Assembly: GCA_024195265.1 (NCBI GenBank) | Contig: JAJLRJ010000006.1 | Coordinates: forward strand, 1,556,501 to 1,620,500 | Direction of reading: 5' to 3' | Length of the DNA: 64,000 bases | Source: Dendrophyllia cribrosa | Lineage: Eukaryota; Cnidaria; Anthozoa; Scleractinia; Dendrophylliidae | Shown: piece by piece, positions 11,916 through 22,432 of the stretch | Position numbering within the stretch: the first letter of the stretch is position 1 | Layout of the letters: each line of letters starts with the position of its first letter | Made by a program: the position numbers and the translations under genes | The notes under the pieces: generated by a model | Told to the model about the DNA's origin: nothing | Databases searched by the model: none | What the model saw: the letters and a program-made list of their open reading frames with translations, nothing else

Positions 11916-13304
11916 TATATATGTATACATCCTCTTCTTATTGCCGCCGTATTTCGTTTTTTAATGCGAACAAAACAGTTCATTATAAATTGTTATTAAA
12001 AACGGTGTGAAGTGACATTATCTTAGTGAAACGGAGTGCAGATATTTTCGGAGGCTCCCGCGCAGCGAAATTTATGGTGAGCCAACTTAGCTGAATTTTT
12101 ACACATTTGTTTGTGTCGCACGTTTCGATCGTTCAGGTTATCATATACCACTGAACAACATTTGCAGAATATTTTGTTGTTAACTATGTTATATTATTGT
12201 TACAGGAAAGTTTTCAGGGGTTCACTAACCTGAATAACTTCCCAAACTCAGCTGGTATTTTGCTCTCTCGCTTGTCACGGCAAATGAACTGTACTCTGCA
12301 AATGCTGTTGTGCCCTAAAGATCTTCCAAGTCGACGCGAAGCTTGTAACTACCGCTTACAGTCAGGCGGTTAATCTTATCAAGTCCGAGCCAAAACTCGC
12401 CGTTCAGATTGCCGAAGCCTCGTTTGTAGTCATCCCAAGCGCGGAAGAAATCTACAGAGCCGTCTCTCCTCTTCTGAAAAACAGTCCATCCTCCACCGGC
12501 TGTTTTCTGATCACACAACACTTCAAATTCGCCCAAACCATCAGGATCGATTTTGTACACTCCACTGATCATGTCACCGGACTGGTAAACTTCGGCGCAG
12601 TTCTTGTAAACTGAAAAAAGGGCACTATATGCACTAATCAATTTTTCATTCCTTTATTCTTACATTTGCCCCTGTAAGCCTCCAGTAATGCAAAGTAAAA
12701 ACCCGAAAACGATAGCTGGTACAGTCATCTTGCTAAAATGTACCACGGAGGAACTCAGAAGAACTGAATCACTGCATTTACAACATTACGACATTTTTGA
12801 AAGATCAGAATGATGGCTCTTTGTTTCGGATGGTTTCAATCCTATTTTGGACGCAAGGATGCATGTTACATTGAATGTTAAAAACCGTAAACCATATAAA
12901 AACGTTCTAATGCGATTTAAAGTACTCGCAAAGCGCATTATCTCCCGATTATCTCCTAAAAGAAACAGCCAGCACAAGTCATCTTGGACCGTTTAATAGA
13001 AAGTAACTGTAATTAAAATAGCATTTCATACGGCATTGATAAGCAGATATCCAAAAGAACAAATAAATCACTGTTACGAACCTTTTCCACCAGTTTCATT
13101 TCTTCTCAGTGCTCTGATTTCGTTTCTTATTTCGGCCAGCTGTTGCTCGATTTTCCTGCAGTTTGGTCCGGCGTAGAAATTAGTGTTGTAGTTCAAGTTA
13201 CACTGAGCTTTCTTCGTCTCGTCACTTTTCGTGGGTATCACCGACGAGTTGGCAAGTGCCGCCACTAAATAAGCGAACAGAATGGCTTGGAAAAAATACT
13301 TCAT

Positions 13305-14473
13305 CGTGCACTGATTTTTGTACAGATCAATCTAAAACGGCATAAAAGTCTTTAATTAGAGAACGAATTTATTTCCAAAAATTCCACAAGTGCTTATTTA
13401 GAGGGATCAGCAGCGCTTTTATCGTTGATTATCACCAATCAAACAGCTCCTTACTTTCAGCAAACGCGACTGGGAGGGGGGCTTGAGGTTTTCGGTTTTT
13501 TGGATCGGTTTTCGAGTTTTGTACTAAAAATGTTCGGTTTTGGCATCAATCGTGGTTTTCAGTTTCAATCAGGCTTTATTTCGGTTTTTCAGAATTACGT
13601 GTGTTCGTACACCCGTGTTTACGTATTGTTCCGATCAAACCGTGACTGGGAGGGAACTTTGTGGTTTTCGGTTTTGGTCATTTTTTGGATCGGTGTTTTG
13701 GCTTTTGTACTGAAAATCCGGCTGCAGTTTTTTGGTTTTGGTATCCATGGTGGTTTTCGATTTTTCAGAATAACTTGTGTTTTGCCTTGTACCTAATCTT
13801 CGCGCACAGTGTTCAGTGCTCTCCCTTTGAGGGGGACTGGGTAGGAGCCGTTTGGCTGTAATCCAATATGGCTACCAACTCTGAGACAATCGAGAGATAA
13901 CTGTGATCCGATATGGAATATGCAAAGTTAAACATTGGCTGTTTGCTGTGTGGCTTTCTTTTACGAAGAGAAAAAAAGTGGGAAACATTTCAGGAAGAGG
14001 TTCAGCTTCAAATCCCTCTTTTTGGCATTCATCGTGGTTTTCAGTTTCAATACCTTATTTCGGTTTTTCAGAATTACGTGTGTTCGTACACCCGTGTTTA
14101 CGTATTGTTCCGATCAAACGTGACTGGGGGGGGGGGGGGGGGGGAACTTTGGGGTTTTCCGTTTTGGTCATTTTTGGATTGGTGTTTTGGCTTTTGTACT
14201 GAAAATCCGGCTGCGGTTTTAGATCCCTCAAATTTTAACACAAACATCTTTTACCTAGTATCTTACGTTTTTCGCTTTGTAGCCCATGTAGATCGCTCAA
14301 TTTTTAACACAAAAATATTTTACCTAGTATCTTAATCTAACCTAATCTTCGCGTACAGTGTTCAGTACCAGTCACAACGCACAGCAAACTTAAAACCGAA
14401 TAACAGTTGTCAATTTAGTGTAAAGAAACAATTTAAGAGAGAAAATTTATCGCCTTCCAATTTTGTATTTCAG
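13305..14473. other. Spacer with a large direct repeat, no gene seen
   Basis: Mostly GT-rich sequence. A block of about 180 bp (TTCAGAATTACGTGTGTTCG, CCGATCAAAC, TTTTGTACTGAAAATCCGGC) occurs at about 13,550-13,740 and again at about 14,032-14,220. A 20-base G tract lies near 14,125-14,144. From about 14,225 to 14,335 there is part of the fold-back element seen at 633-1108. The long open frames here come from the low-complexity composition. Confidence 0.6.
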
Positions 14474-15035
14474 TGGTCTTAGAAAGCTGATGTTTCAGTA
14501 TTTTACGTTCGGTGTTGGGGAATATTATCGTGGAATAATTAAATCTGCGCAAGTCAAACAGCTGCAGAGATACGTATCCAGTCTGAAGGTCCAGGATGTG
14601 GAGAGGTGAGAGTTAAGCGCCCCCCCCCCCCCCCCCCCCCCCCCTCTAATAAGCCATCCCCCTTTTTATGGAGCAAGAAATTTATAAAACCCCCCTTCCC
14701 TCCCTTTCCTTCACAACCAAAACAATAAACGACAGACTAAAGGTCCAGGATGTAGAGAGGAAGTAAATAGTTGGCGTAAATTTCCCATAGTTCTCTTGTG
14801 GAAAACTGTTTTACTGTCATATTTTTGTCCACCAATCAGAGGCCCAGCTGGAGTTCGTGCCCAGGCCATGGACCGTGAAGGGAATTTAGTGGATGACTTT
14901 GTGTTTGACGGAGGTGCAGGAGACATAGGGAGCCGAGTGCTGCATGTGAGAAATGCGCCTTCTCCTGGGCCCACGTCATCTTTGGCCATCGCTAAAATGG
15001 TAGCAGAGAAAGTACAGGAACGATTCCATCTCTAG
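14474..15035 (+). pseudogene. L2HGDH copy 2, terminal two exons
   Basis: Exon 14474-14605 encodes [20 protein letters not shown] and LKVQDVER. Exon 14840-15035 encodes [26 protein letters not shown] and [15 protein letters not shown], and ends ERFHL before TAG at 15033-15035. Both exons and their splice sites are intact and differ from copy 1 by only a few residues (for example P to S before LKVQDVE, and A to P in APSPGPTSS). The preceding exon with VPDPNFPF is absent, and the upstream exons at 6,325-7,497 are broken, so I infer a non-functional fragment. The intron contains a poly-C insertion and a second copy of the exon's last ~25 bases. Confidence 0.75.
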
Positions 15036-15632
15036 GGAACATTAGCAAACAGATTATTACTTGATATAAATTATATAAATATATATCTAGCTGGATTTTT
15101 GAAAACCATACCGCTCTGAGGAAGCGTCATGGCGTGTGTTTCTCCTTGTTGAAAATCATCCAAAAGTTCACAATATAAAAACAAACGTTTGCTAGTTTTT
15201 TTTTTTTCCATTTCTTTCCCTTTTAGATGATTTTCAAGATGATCGGGGTAATAAAAACCTTGTTTGAGCGTATTTCTAGTGAAAATTGCTGTACGTTTCA
15301 TCAATCATGTTTTCAAAACATCAGCTATATATAAAGAAATGATTGTACGGAATAGAGCAATAGCGAATAGAGAATTTCAATCACTCGACCACTGAAGATG
15401 ACAACTTTTGGCGGGAAAAGGTGGATAGTGTACAAATGATTTCGATTGTATGGCTTTGGAAGCAAAATAGGGAATTTTAATCTCTCGACCCCTTTCTGAG
15501 GTATACTTAGCTTGCCTTTTGGTTTTCCCCCTAAAACTGAAGAAAACATCTGTGAGCGGGAAAAAGTTGGTAATGCACAATACCCTCACGGGACCTAAAT
15601 TTTGGATTTTCTCACTGTTGTTTATATGCACC

Positions 15633-15770
15633 TTATTCGCTGGTTTAACAGATAATACTGGCGGATATTTTACGAGTTGTGTAGTATTTTTTCGAGTCCC
15701 GCAGGAGCGAGAAAAAATGCAAGCAATGAGTAAAATGTCCGCGCGTATTATCTGTTAAACTATCGAATAA
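15633..15770. mobile_element. Short MITE, 138 bp
   Basis: The ends are near-perfect inverted repeats of 26 bp with 24 matches: TTATTCGCTGGTTTAACAGA on the left, and TTATTCGATAGTTTAACAGA as the reverse complement of the right end. Both continue TAATAC. The segment is missing from the paralogous place in unit 1 (near 5,070). Confidence 0.7.
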
Positions 15771-16601
15771 GAGATTTATTATTCGACTGAAATTCTTGTA
15801 TTTATAATAGCATGTGTCTTGAAACCGGGATGCTAAGGTGTAATACGGCAATCTACTGTGTGATAAGCTCGGATATTTGGCGTGTTCTCTTTCCCTTATA
15901 AGGTAAAATGACGTCAGTGGAATAATAAAAATATAGATAAATTTCTGTAGTTGACCTAAAGTGATCATTCCGGCAAGAATGCGCCTATAAAATACTGTTT
16001 TTCGTTACTAAGGAAAATTCCTCTTTTTCCTCTATTTGCTTCCATTCTCCGTTCAGAACTTTCGTCTTTTACGGATTCACTGAACACGGAGACGTCTTTC
16101 ACAATAAGCTTAGCTTTAATAAAATCGCTCTTTAGCTACTTCAAAACTCGTTTAAGTTATCAAAGTTTGCAAGACAAATAAAACTGTAGATAAGGTGATT
16201 CTCAAAACGTATGTAGAAGGGGGTAAGAAGGGTTTTGTATTTTGAAAAGTTGTCAAAAATAAACTGTATGATAAATAGGTAGATAGAATTTTGGAGATAG
16301 ATAGTTCATTTTTTTAGTAAGGAAAATTATGTAATGGGGAATTAAGGAACAAGAGAAACTATAAATAAAGCTAATTTTAAAATGAGTTTCCAGTTTACGT
16401 GCACAAATATTTGATCTAAAGACTTAATATCATTTATCACACATTTTTGCTTCCCCTAGAACGAAGTTGCTTAATTACACACTTTTTTCTCTACCAACAT
16501 TTCAACTTCAGAAGTTTACTGACTTAGGAAAAGCAAAATCTTTTGAACTAAGCATACAAACATCAGAAAACTATACAATAAATTTAGTGATCACAAACAC
16601 T

Positions 16602-16607
16602 TTTATT
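16602..16607 (-). terminator. Poly(A) signal of FReP B
   Basis: TTTATT on the plus strand (AATAAA on the minus strand), about 200 bp past the FReP B stop codon. The surrounding CTTTTATTTAAGCATCCCTG is conserved in FReP C at 23,985-24,004. Confidence 0.6.
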
Positions 16608-16806
16608 TAAGCATCCCTGCATGTTACGGAACAGTTGAAACTAAAAAATCTTCAAAACATGAAACTGGCGGTTTTTTTTTATCATTCTTCGCGTGTATTC
16701 GTTTCCTCTGAAAACTAAAAGCTAAAGCAGAAGCACCCTTACACTCTTTTTAAACCCTTAGATACATAATTATTTCACTTGTCGTGAAGAAGGAAACATA
16801 GAATCT

Positions 16807-18471
16807 TCAGTAAAAATCCGTCGGACGTATCTTCATCTCGGACCTCTTGACAGAGTAGAAGCTTTTTTTCCAGTGCCACCAGGGCATTCCTTGGTAACTG
16901 ATCTGACCAGGGAGGTACTCTCCATTCAGGTTGGAATTGTGGCACCATTTAAACCACCAGGCGCCTCTGTGAGTCAAGGCGCAGTTGGTAGAGGTCTTGT
17001 CATTATCACGATCTTTTGTGGAAAATGGCATACCACGGTGATAACGAAGAGCATCTCCAGCGGTGCCTGGAATGAAAACAAAAAAAAGAGGAGGATAACT
17101 GATCAAACCTGTAACAGGAAAATAGCCCTACGCGCAACCTACACTCTTTCATCTTTTCTCTTCTTAATACTATGTGAACTCTCTAATTATGGGTTACATG
17201 CATTCCCGTACACTGCATCTGTATTATGGAACAACTTACATACCTCTCTCTCAAAAATGACGGCTCACTTTCTTCTTTTAAAAACACCCTCAAAACATTT
17301 TTATTTATAGGAAAACTTATAACTAATAATTTTAAATTTAATTTATATTGTTTCTATTATGTATATGTACATCCTCTTCTTATTGCCACCGTATTTCGTT
17401 TTTAAATGCGCATAAAAAAGTTAATTATAAATTTTTCTTAAAAACAGTGTGAACTGAGATTATCTTAGTGAAAGAGTGTAAATCTTTTCGGAGGATCCCG
17501 CACCGCGAAATTTATGGTTAGTCAACTTAACTGAACATCTAGTGTTAGTGTCGCACTACGTTTCAATCGTTTCATTAAAATCACATACCATTGAACAACA
17601 TTAGCAGTATATTTTGTAGCTAACGATTTTATATAATTCAGAAATTCATTGTAACAGTAAAAGTTGTCAGGGGTTCACTCACCTGAATAACTTCCCAAAA
17701 TCAGCTTGTATTTCGCCGTCTCGTTTGTCACAGCAAATGAACTGTACTCTGCAAATGCTGTTTTGCCAGCATTGTCTTCCAAGTCAACCCGAAGCTTGTA
17801 ACTGCCGCTTACAGTCAGGCGGTGAATCTTGTCCAGTCCGAGCCAAAACTCACCGCTCAGATTGCCGAAGCCTCGTTTGTAGTCATTCCAAGCACGGAAG
17901 AAATCTACAGAGCCGTCTCTCCTCTTCTGAAATACCGTCCAACCTCCCCAGGCTGTATTTTGATCACAGAACACTTCGAATTCACCCAAACCATCAGGAT
18001 CGATTTTGTACACTCCGCTGATCTTCTCACCGGACTGGTAAACTTCGGCGCAGTTCTTGTAAACTGAAAATAGCACAATGCTTTCTAATTAATTTTTCAT
18101 TCCTTTTGCCAACTGGCACCTAGAAAGGGGTAAGCGAGTAAAATCATCGTGTTTCCATATGGTTCGAATGCTCTGATTTTTGACCTGTCAATATTTTTCA
18201 AAACTAAAGCCGCCAATACAAATAAATGCTGTTACAAACCTTTTCCAGCAGATCCGCCAGTTTCATTTCTTCTCAGTGCTCTGATTTCGTTTCTTATTTC
18301 GGCCAGTTGTTGCTCGATTTTCTTGCAGTTTGGTCCGGCGTAGAAGCTGTTGTAGTTATTATTCACATTGCAGTGAGCTTTGTTCTCGTTACTTTTCGTG
18401 GGTTTCACCGACGAGTTTGCAAGCGCCGTAACAAAATAAGCGAACAAAATAGCTTCGAAGAAAAATTTCAT
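16807..18471 (-). CDS. FReP B, secreted fibrinogen-domain protein
   Basis: Coding exons on the minus strand are 18240-18471, 17683-18063 and 16807-17066 (873 nt, 290 residues). Residues 1-20 form a signal peptide (MKFFFEAILFAYFVTALANS). A linker with two cysteines and a short heptad-like helix (KKIEQQLAEIRNEIRALRR) follow and could drive oligomerisation. The rest is a fibrinogen C-terminal domain: NCAEVYQSGEKISG, GGWTVFQKRRDGSVDFF, FWLGLDKIH, then calcium loop DRDND, cysteine pair (NCALTHRGAWW...WCHNSNLNG) and SEMKIRP. Such ficolin-like proteins are secreted pattern-recognition lectins or matrix proteins. Which applies here is unknown. The start is the first ATG before the signal peptide and aligns with the other copies. 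The frame is fully open and the splice sites are good, so it is probably functional. Confidence 0.88.
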
Positions 18472-20764
18472 CTTGTACTGATTTTTTAGCAAGGCTCGTT
18501 TTAAAATGGCATCAACCGCTATAGAGAACGAATGATTCCCAGATCCTCTACAGGCGCTTAGTCAGTCTTTTGGAACGAGATTTTTCTCGTCTCTATATTT
18601 ATTTTAGGAGCGCTTACATTATCCACTGAATCGCCAATAACATAACTCCACATTTTTATCGAACGTGACTGGTAGCATAGCTTCCGTGACATAAAAAATA
18701 CTTATTTCCCGATAAGTTTGCGAAGCTGTTACCTCTCGTCTTAAGACATACCTTTTTGAACAAACCTATTATAGATAGCGTTATTTTTATTTCGTTTTAT
18801 ATTTGTTATGTTCGTTGTCTAGGTTCTTTGCTTTTACATATTGTTGTTTTTATCTTGTATAATATTCATTAGTCGTAAAGCGCCATAGGGCAAGTAGTGG
18901 TTGTGGCGTTATATAAATTAATAAATTTTTATTATTTAACTCTTTAAATATGATGTTACAATGTATTACACTTCAGATATCCAAACGCATTGGTTTAAAG
19001 ATGTTATCCAGAAAAACAGAACTGGGTCTTCGTTGTCGTTGGGTTTGTTTCAGTCGCAAGATAAAGTTGTTTGTCTGCCTTCCCACAACTTAATTTATCT
19101 GCTGTGAAAGAGAATGGTTAAATAAAATACGACAAATAAAGTACCTGTGAGAGTTAAGAATCGATTTCATGTTTTGGGACAATTAAACTTCGCTTTCATC
19201 GCTTATTTTCAACAAATCCTGTTAACAAAATCGATGAATAATTTTATTTGTTTGAATTCTTTTAAAAGCCTTCGAGATTATGATGATTTTTGGCTTGATC
19301 TTAAAAAAGAGCTTCGACACAGCAGGGAAGTGCGCTTCAAAATGAGTACAGTGAGGGAACATCCATAAAGGGGACACCATCGGGACCATGAGAAGTGTCC
19401 CCGTAATAGAGGTGTCCCTTTAATAGAGGTGATAATTACAAAGATTATACGAGCGTTTTATCGGCCGGGACCAAGATGATATGTGTTTTGCCGGCCGGGA
19501 ACAGGAGAAGTGTCCCCTTAAGATTCCAATGTAATTGCGTCGACGAAGGAGACGCTTCCTAATCCTGTCGGCTAGGCGGAACGAATCGAGAAAAGTGTCG
19601 GTACCAAATCTGCGCCATGTTGAAACGTCACAATAGTATCCAGCATTCCCAGCGCGTGGAAATCAGGCATCATCCTGGGGAGCTGGGGTTCCGAAATGTC
19701 ACATGTGAATAATCTATTTGTCTTGACTTAGTTTCGGATATTTTCCCGATTTTGGAATCGTACGGCTCAATATTTCAATGCCTACTAAAAGTACGCAGTG
19801 GAAAAATTGGACGAAGGTTCTTCTCCGGACCAAGTAAGTTGTTGGGTCTCTTTGAATCAAGCAAGAAGTTATCGGATTTTCCTCGCTACCGTTCTGGTAT
19901 GTTTTAAATGTTATATCTTGATTTTGCTGTGGTTCTCTGCCTGATTGGGGAAGCTTTCACCTAAATACCGACGTCGTCCTTCGCGATGTTCTACGGTACG
20001 GTGCAATTCGCTGTATGTCTTGTAGAAATAATTCACTGACCGTCCGCGCCAGGGCGAACGCAGATTTAATAACTTTGCAGTGCTCGAAATTGCGCCTGTA
20101 TCGGGCGCATTTGCGACTAAAGATTTCGCAGTTTTGTGACTAAAATTTGTCTAGCTAATAAAGGAATTATATTCAATAGTCTTGTGTCTTACTTGCAACT
20201 GGTAGTTGTAATTTTATCCGAAAAATCCTGCGAAATTGACGTTGAATGTTGCGTGACTTAAACGTCGATTTCATGCGCGGTGTCCAAGAAGTTTATCACG
20301 GGAGCACTTTTTCAGGCTTTCTCGGAAATTTCTCATTTCCGGTTCCGGTATTAGTACATGTACTGAGGAGTATGATTTCAGAATCGGAGAAATAACCGAA
20401 ATGAAAACAAGACAAATATACTATTTATACGTCGGAAAAATCTGAGACCTTTCGGAGTACACAGCACGGCAGGATTTTGCCCGATCCCACGGCGATAGCG
20501 TGAATGATTTGTTTCATGTCGGCCCCACGTTTTTGCCTACGTGACATATCTCGCGACATAGCCCGTTTAAACAGTGGCTAAATTAATTCATGAAACTGAG
20601 GTACTAGGTCAAGACGAGGTGCCACGGGATATGGAGACGCACTATAATCTATGATTACTACTAGTTATAGTAAGTTAATACGAAATTGAAAGTTGTTTTA
20701 CGCCGTTTGGCATAAGGCGGAATAAAGTGAAATTACTCAGGAATATATCTTTACGTTTGTGTTA
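18472..20764. other. FReP B upstream and spacer DNA, no gene seen
   Basis: This holds the FReP B promoter region and then spacer DNA that is partly paralogous to 26,400-27,020. Shared landmarks are the TTCGAGATTATGATGATTTT block at about 19,270 and the CGTTTGGCATAA block at about 20,705. About 19,360-19,520 is a repeat built around GTCCCCTTAA and GAGGTGTCCC, related to 38,495-38,650. No exon is visible. Confidence 0.6.
18575..18590. promoter_or_regulatory. Conserved promoter palindrome upstream of FReP B
   Basis: The minus strand reads ACGAGAAAAATCTCGT, 104-119 bp upstream of the ATG. It is immediately preceded by AGAG and a TATA-like ATAAATAT. FReP C has the same site at 26,267-26,282 and FReP D at 31,436-31,451, at nearly the same distance. 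Confidence 0.5.
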
Positions 20765-20952
20765 GCCTGCAGAACAGGCGTAATTTTTTTGCGTTTTTGA
20801 GGCGGGCGCGCGCGGAGCAAAAGGCGAGCGCGGAGCGCGAGTCGCGCGATGGATTTTTTTCTCCCCTCGCGCTCCGCGCTCGCCTCGCGCTTCGCGCTCG
20901 CCTACCGCGCTCGCCTGAAACGCTTAAAAAAAATAACGCCTGTTCTGCAGGC
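20765..20952. mobile_element. GC-rich hairpin MITE with 12-bp target duplication
   Basis: The ends GCCTGCAGAACAGGCG and CGCCTGTTCTGCAGGC are perfect inverted repeats. The interior is an imperfect GC-rich palindrome (GAGCGCGGAGCGCGAG and similar). The flanks TACGTTTGTGTT at 20,752-20,763 and 20,953-20,964 are a direct duplication. The paralogous spacer at 27,015-27,035 (CCTGTGTTGGTAAGC) is uninterrupted, which gives an empty site. Confidence 0.8.
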
Positions 20953-21679
20953 TACGTTTGTGTTGGTATGTATTTGAGTCAATATTTTGATATTAAACAT
21001 TTCATATGCTACGTAACATCACAAGATTTCCATCGTCTGTTTTGTTATACTGTTTTATTAATGTGTAAATCGGCAATCAAACCGGCTAAGAGCTTTCCAT
21101 GTTAGTATAAAATGCCGAATAAAGACAGATTTTTACTTCGTTTAATTTTTTTTTTGTTCTATGTTTGTTTTCCTGATTTGAAGCTTGCCGAAGTGATTAT
21201 TCAAATAAGTTAAGGCGAACTTGATAACGTAATCTTAATAATTTGCACAAATACATTACATTGTATTTCTGACAAAAATATAAACTTGTTTGTTTTTAGT
21301 CAGTCAACTTTGAGAACTTTCTGTAAATTTCTCATCGCCGAGCTGCTCGAACTGAACAGGTCTGAACATAACACGTGTATAATATACCATCAGACTTGCA
21401 ACGCGACAAATCTTTACACTTGTCGCGAACTGAAGGTTTCAACACATTGAATTATGAGTTGTCTGCGTTTTCTGTGTGAGTACAGTTTAACAAAAAGACT
21501 TTCTCAAAGTCGTTCGCTTTTCATTTCCGGTCTGGTAGACCCAGCGCGAGCTTTCCTCGATGTCCTCCGAAAAAATTCTTAAACTCGACTTGTGGGCAAG
21601 TCTACAAATTGTCATGCTTAATAATTTCGTTTTTATCCAACCAAAACACCTTTCCTGGTGTTAAAATATATAGACCTTT

Positions 21680-22145
21680 GTGGAGTAAAATCGACCATTT
21701 TGAAAATCGAGCAAACATGTCACGTGATACAGTGTTTGTATGGAAAAAACTTTTGATGTCAAACTGAATTTTCGTGAAATTAGATATCTAAGAAATTTAT
21801 GAATGGTAAACTTAAGATACCAGGAAAAGATTTTTGTGTCAAAATTTGAGCGATCTACATGGGCTACAAAGCGAGTAATCGCGTTTCAATTTTTCGTACA
21901 TTTGTTTGTAAAACCTGTCAAAGTTCACGGCAAATTTTTATAGACAAATGTATAGAAAAGTTAAAACACGCTTTGTAGCCCATGTAGATCGCTCAGATTT
22001 TAACACAAAAATCTTTTACCTAGTATCGTTAGTCTACCATTCATAAATTTCTTGACGAAATTTATTTGACGTCAAAAGTTTTTCCCATACAAACACTGTA
22101 TCACGTGACCTGTGCGAAACATTGCCAAAATGGCGGATTTTACTT
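21680..22145. repeat. Fold-back element, second copy
   Basis: Paralogue of 633-1108. The arms are about 21,690-21,890 and 21,965-22,140, with GGGCTACAAAGCGAGTAATC facing a shortened GCTTTGTAGCCC. It supports common descent of this segment with the one upstream of L2HGDH copy 1. Confidence 0.65.
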
Positions 22146-22268
22146 GATATGTTTTACAACAATAGAAATCTGAACTTTGGTTAACCTTATATAACCAGGT
22201 TTAGCGTAAATCAGATTTTTGAACAATCCTAATTTAGATTGATTTGGAAATTTCTTTTCTTGCTCTAG

Positions 22269-22432
22269 GTACCAGACCCCAACTTTCCATTCCTTGGATT
22301 CCACTTCACCCCGCGCATTGACGGCAGCGTGTGGCTTGGGCCCAATGCTGTTTTAGCATTCGCTCGAGAAGGATGCAAACTTACAGACGTGAATGTTAAG
22401 GACCTGATTCAGATTGATGCCCTGGGATACCG
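22269..22432 (+). pseudogene. L2HGDH copy 3, single surviving exon
   Basis: The exon encodes [20 protein letters not shown] and [15 protein letters not shown] with AG and GT borders. It differs from copy 1 by a two-codon insertion (QI after KDLI) that keeps the frame. The two exons that should follow are gone: at about 23,055 the intron sequence AAAGAAAC of copy 1 position ~3965 is joined directly to CCGCTCTGAGG of copy 1 position ~4509. The copy therefore cannot make the C-terminal FAD-contacting segment. Confidence 0.85.

Larger units (their letters stand above)
8679..13304 (-). pseudogene. FReP A, fibrinogen-domain protein with one nonsense codon
   Basis: Coding exons on the minus strand are 13082-13304, 12230-12610 and 8679-8935, with phases that match FReP B-D exactly. 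Exon 1 encodes a signal peptide (MKYFFQAILFAYLVAALANS), a cysteine-containing linker and a short coiled-coil-like helix (KIEQQLAEIRNEIRALRR) with an NET glycosylation site. Exon 2 starts the fibrinogen C-terminal domain (NCAEVYQSG, GGGWTVFQKRRDGSVDF, GEFWLGLDKI). Exon 3 holds the calcium loop DRDND, the cysteine pair and SEMKIRPKNF. A TAG at 12315-12317 replaces a His or Tyr codon after VDLEDL, so the protein would end before the binding pocket. The rest of the frame is open, so the loss is recent or allelic. Intron 2 is enlarged by a 2.7-kb transposon. A possible poly(A) signal lies at 8542-8547. Confidence 0.82.
15036..16806. other. L2HGDH copy 2 downstream DNA, no gene seen
   Basis: Paralogous to 4,434-5,983, with an extra segment of about 300 bp near 15,620-15,930 that includes a TIR element. 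The FReP B 3' flank starts at the right edge, with a reverse AATAAA at 16602-16607. No exon is visible. Confidence 0.7.

Noticed and set aside
13425..14335. Frames of 100-140 codons rich in Phe, Gly and Trp
   Set aside because: Low-complexity GT-rich repeat, duplicated 480 bp apart in different frames, with no domain or splice support.
17725..18067. Plus-strand frames of 80-98 codons opposite FReP exon 2 (also near 32,246 in D)
   Set aside because: Antisense shadows of the conserved fibrinogen-domain exon.
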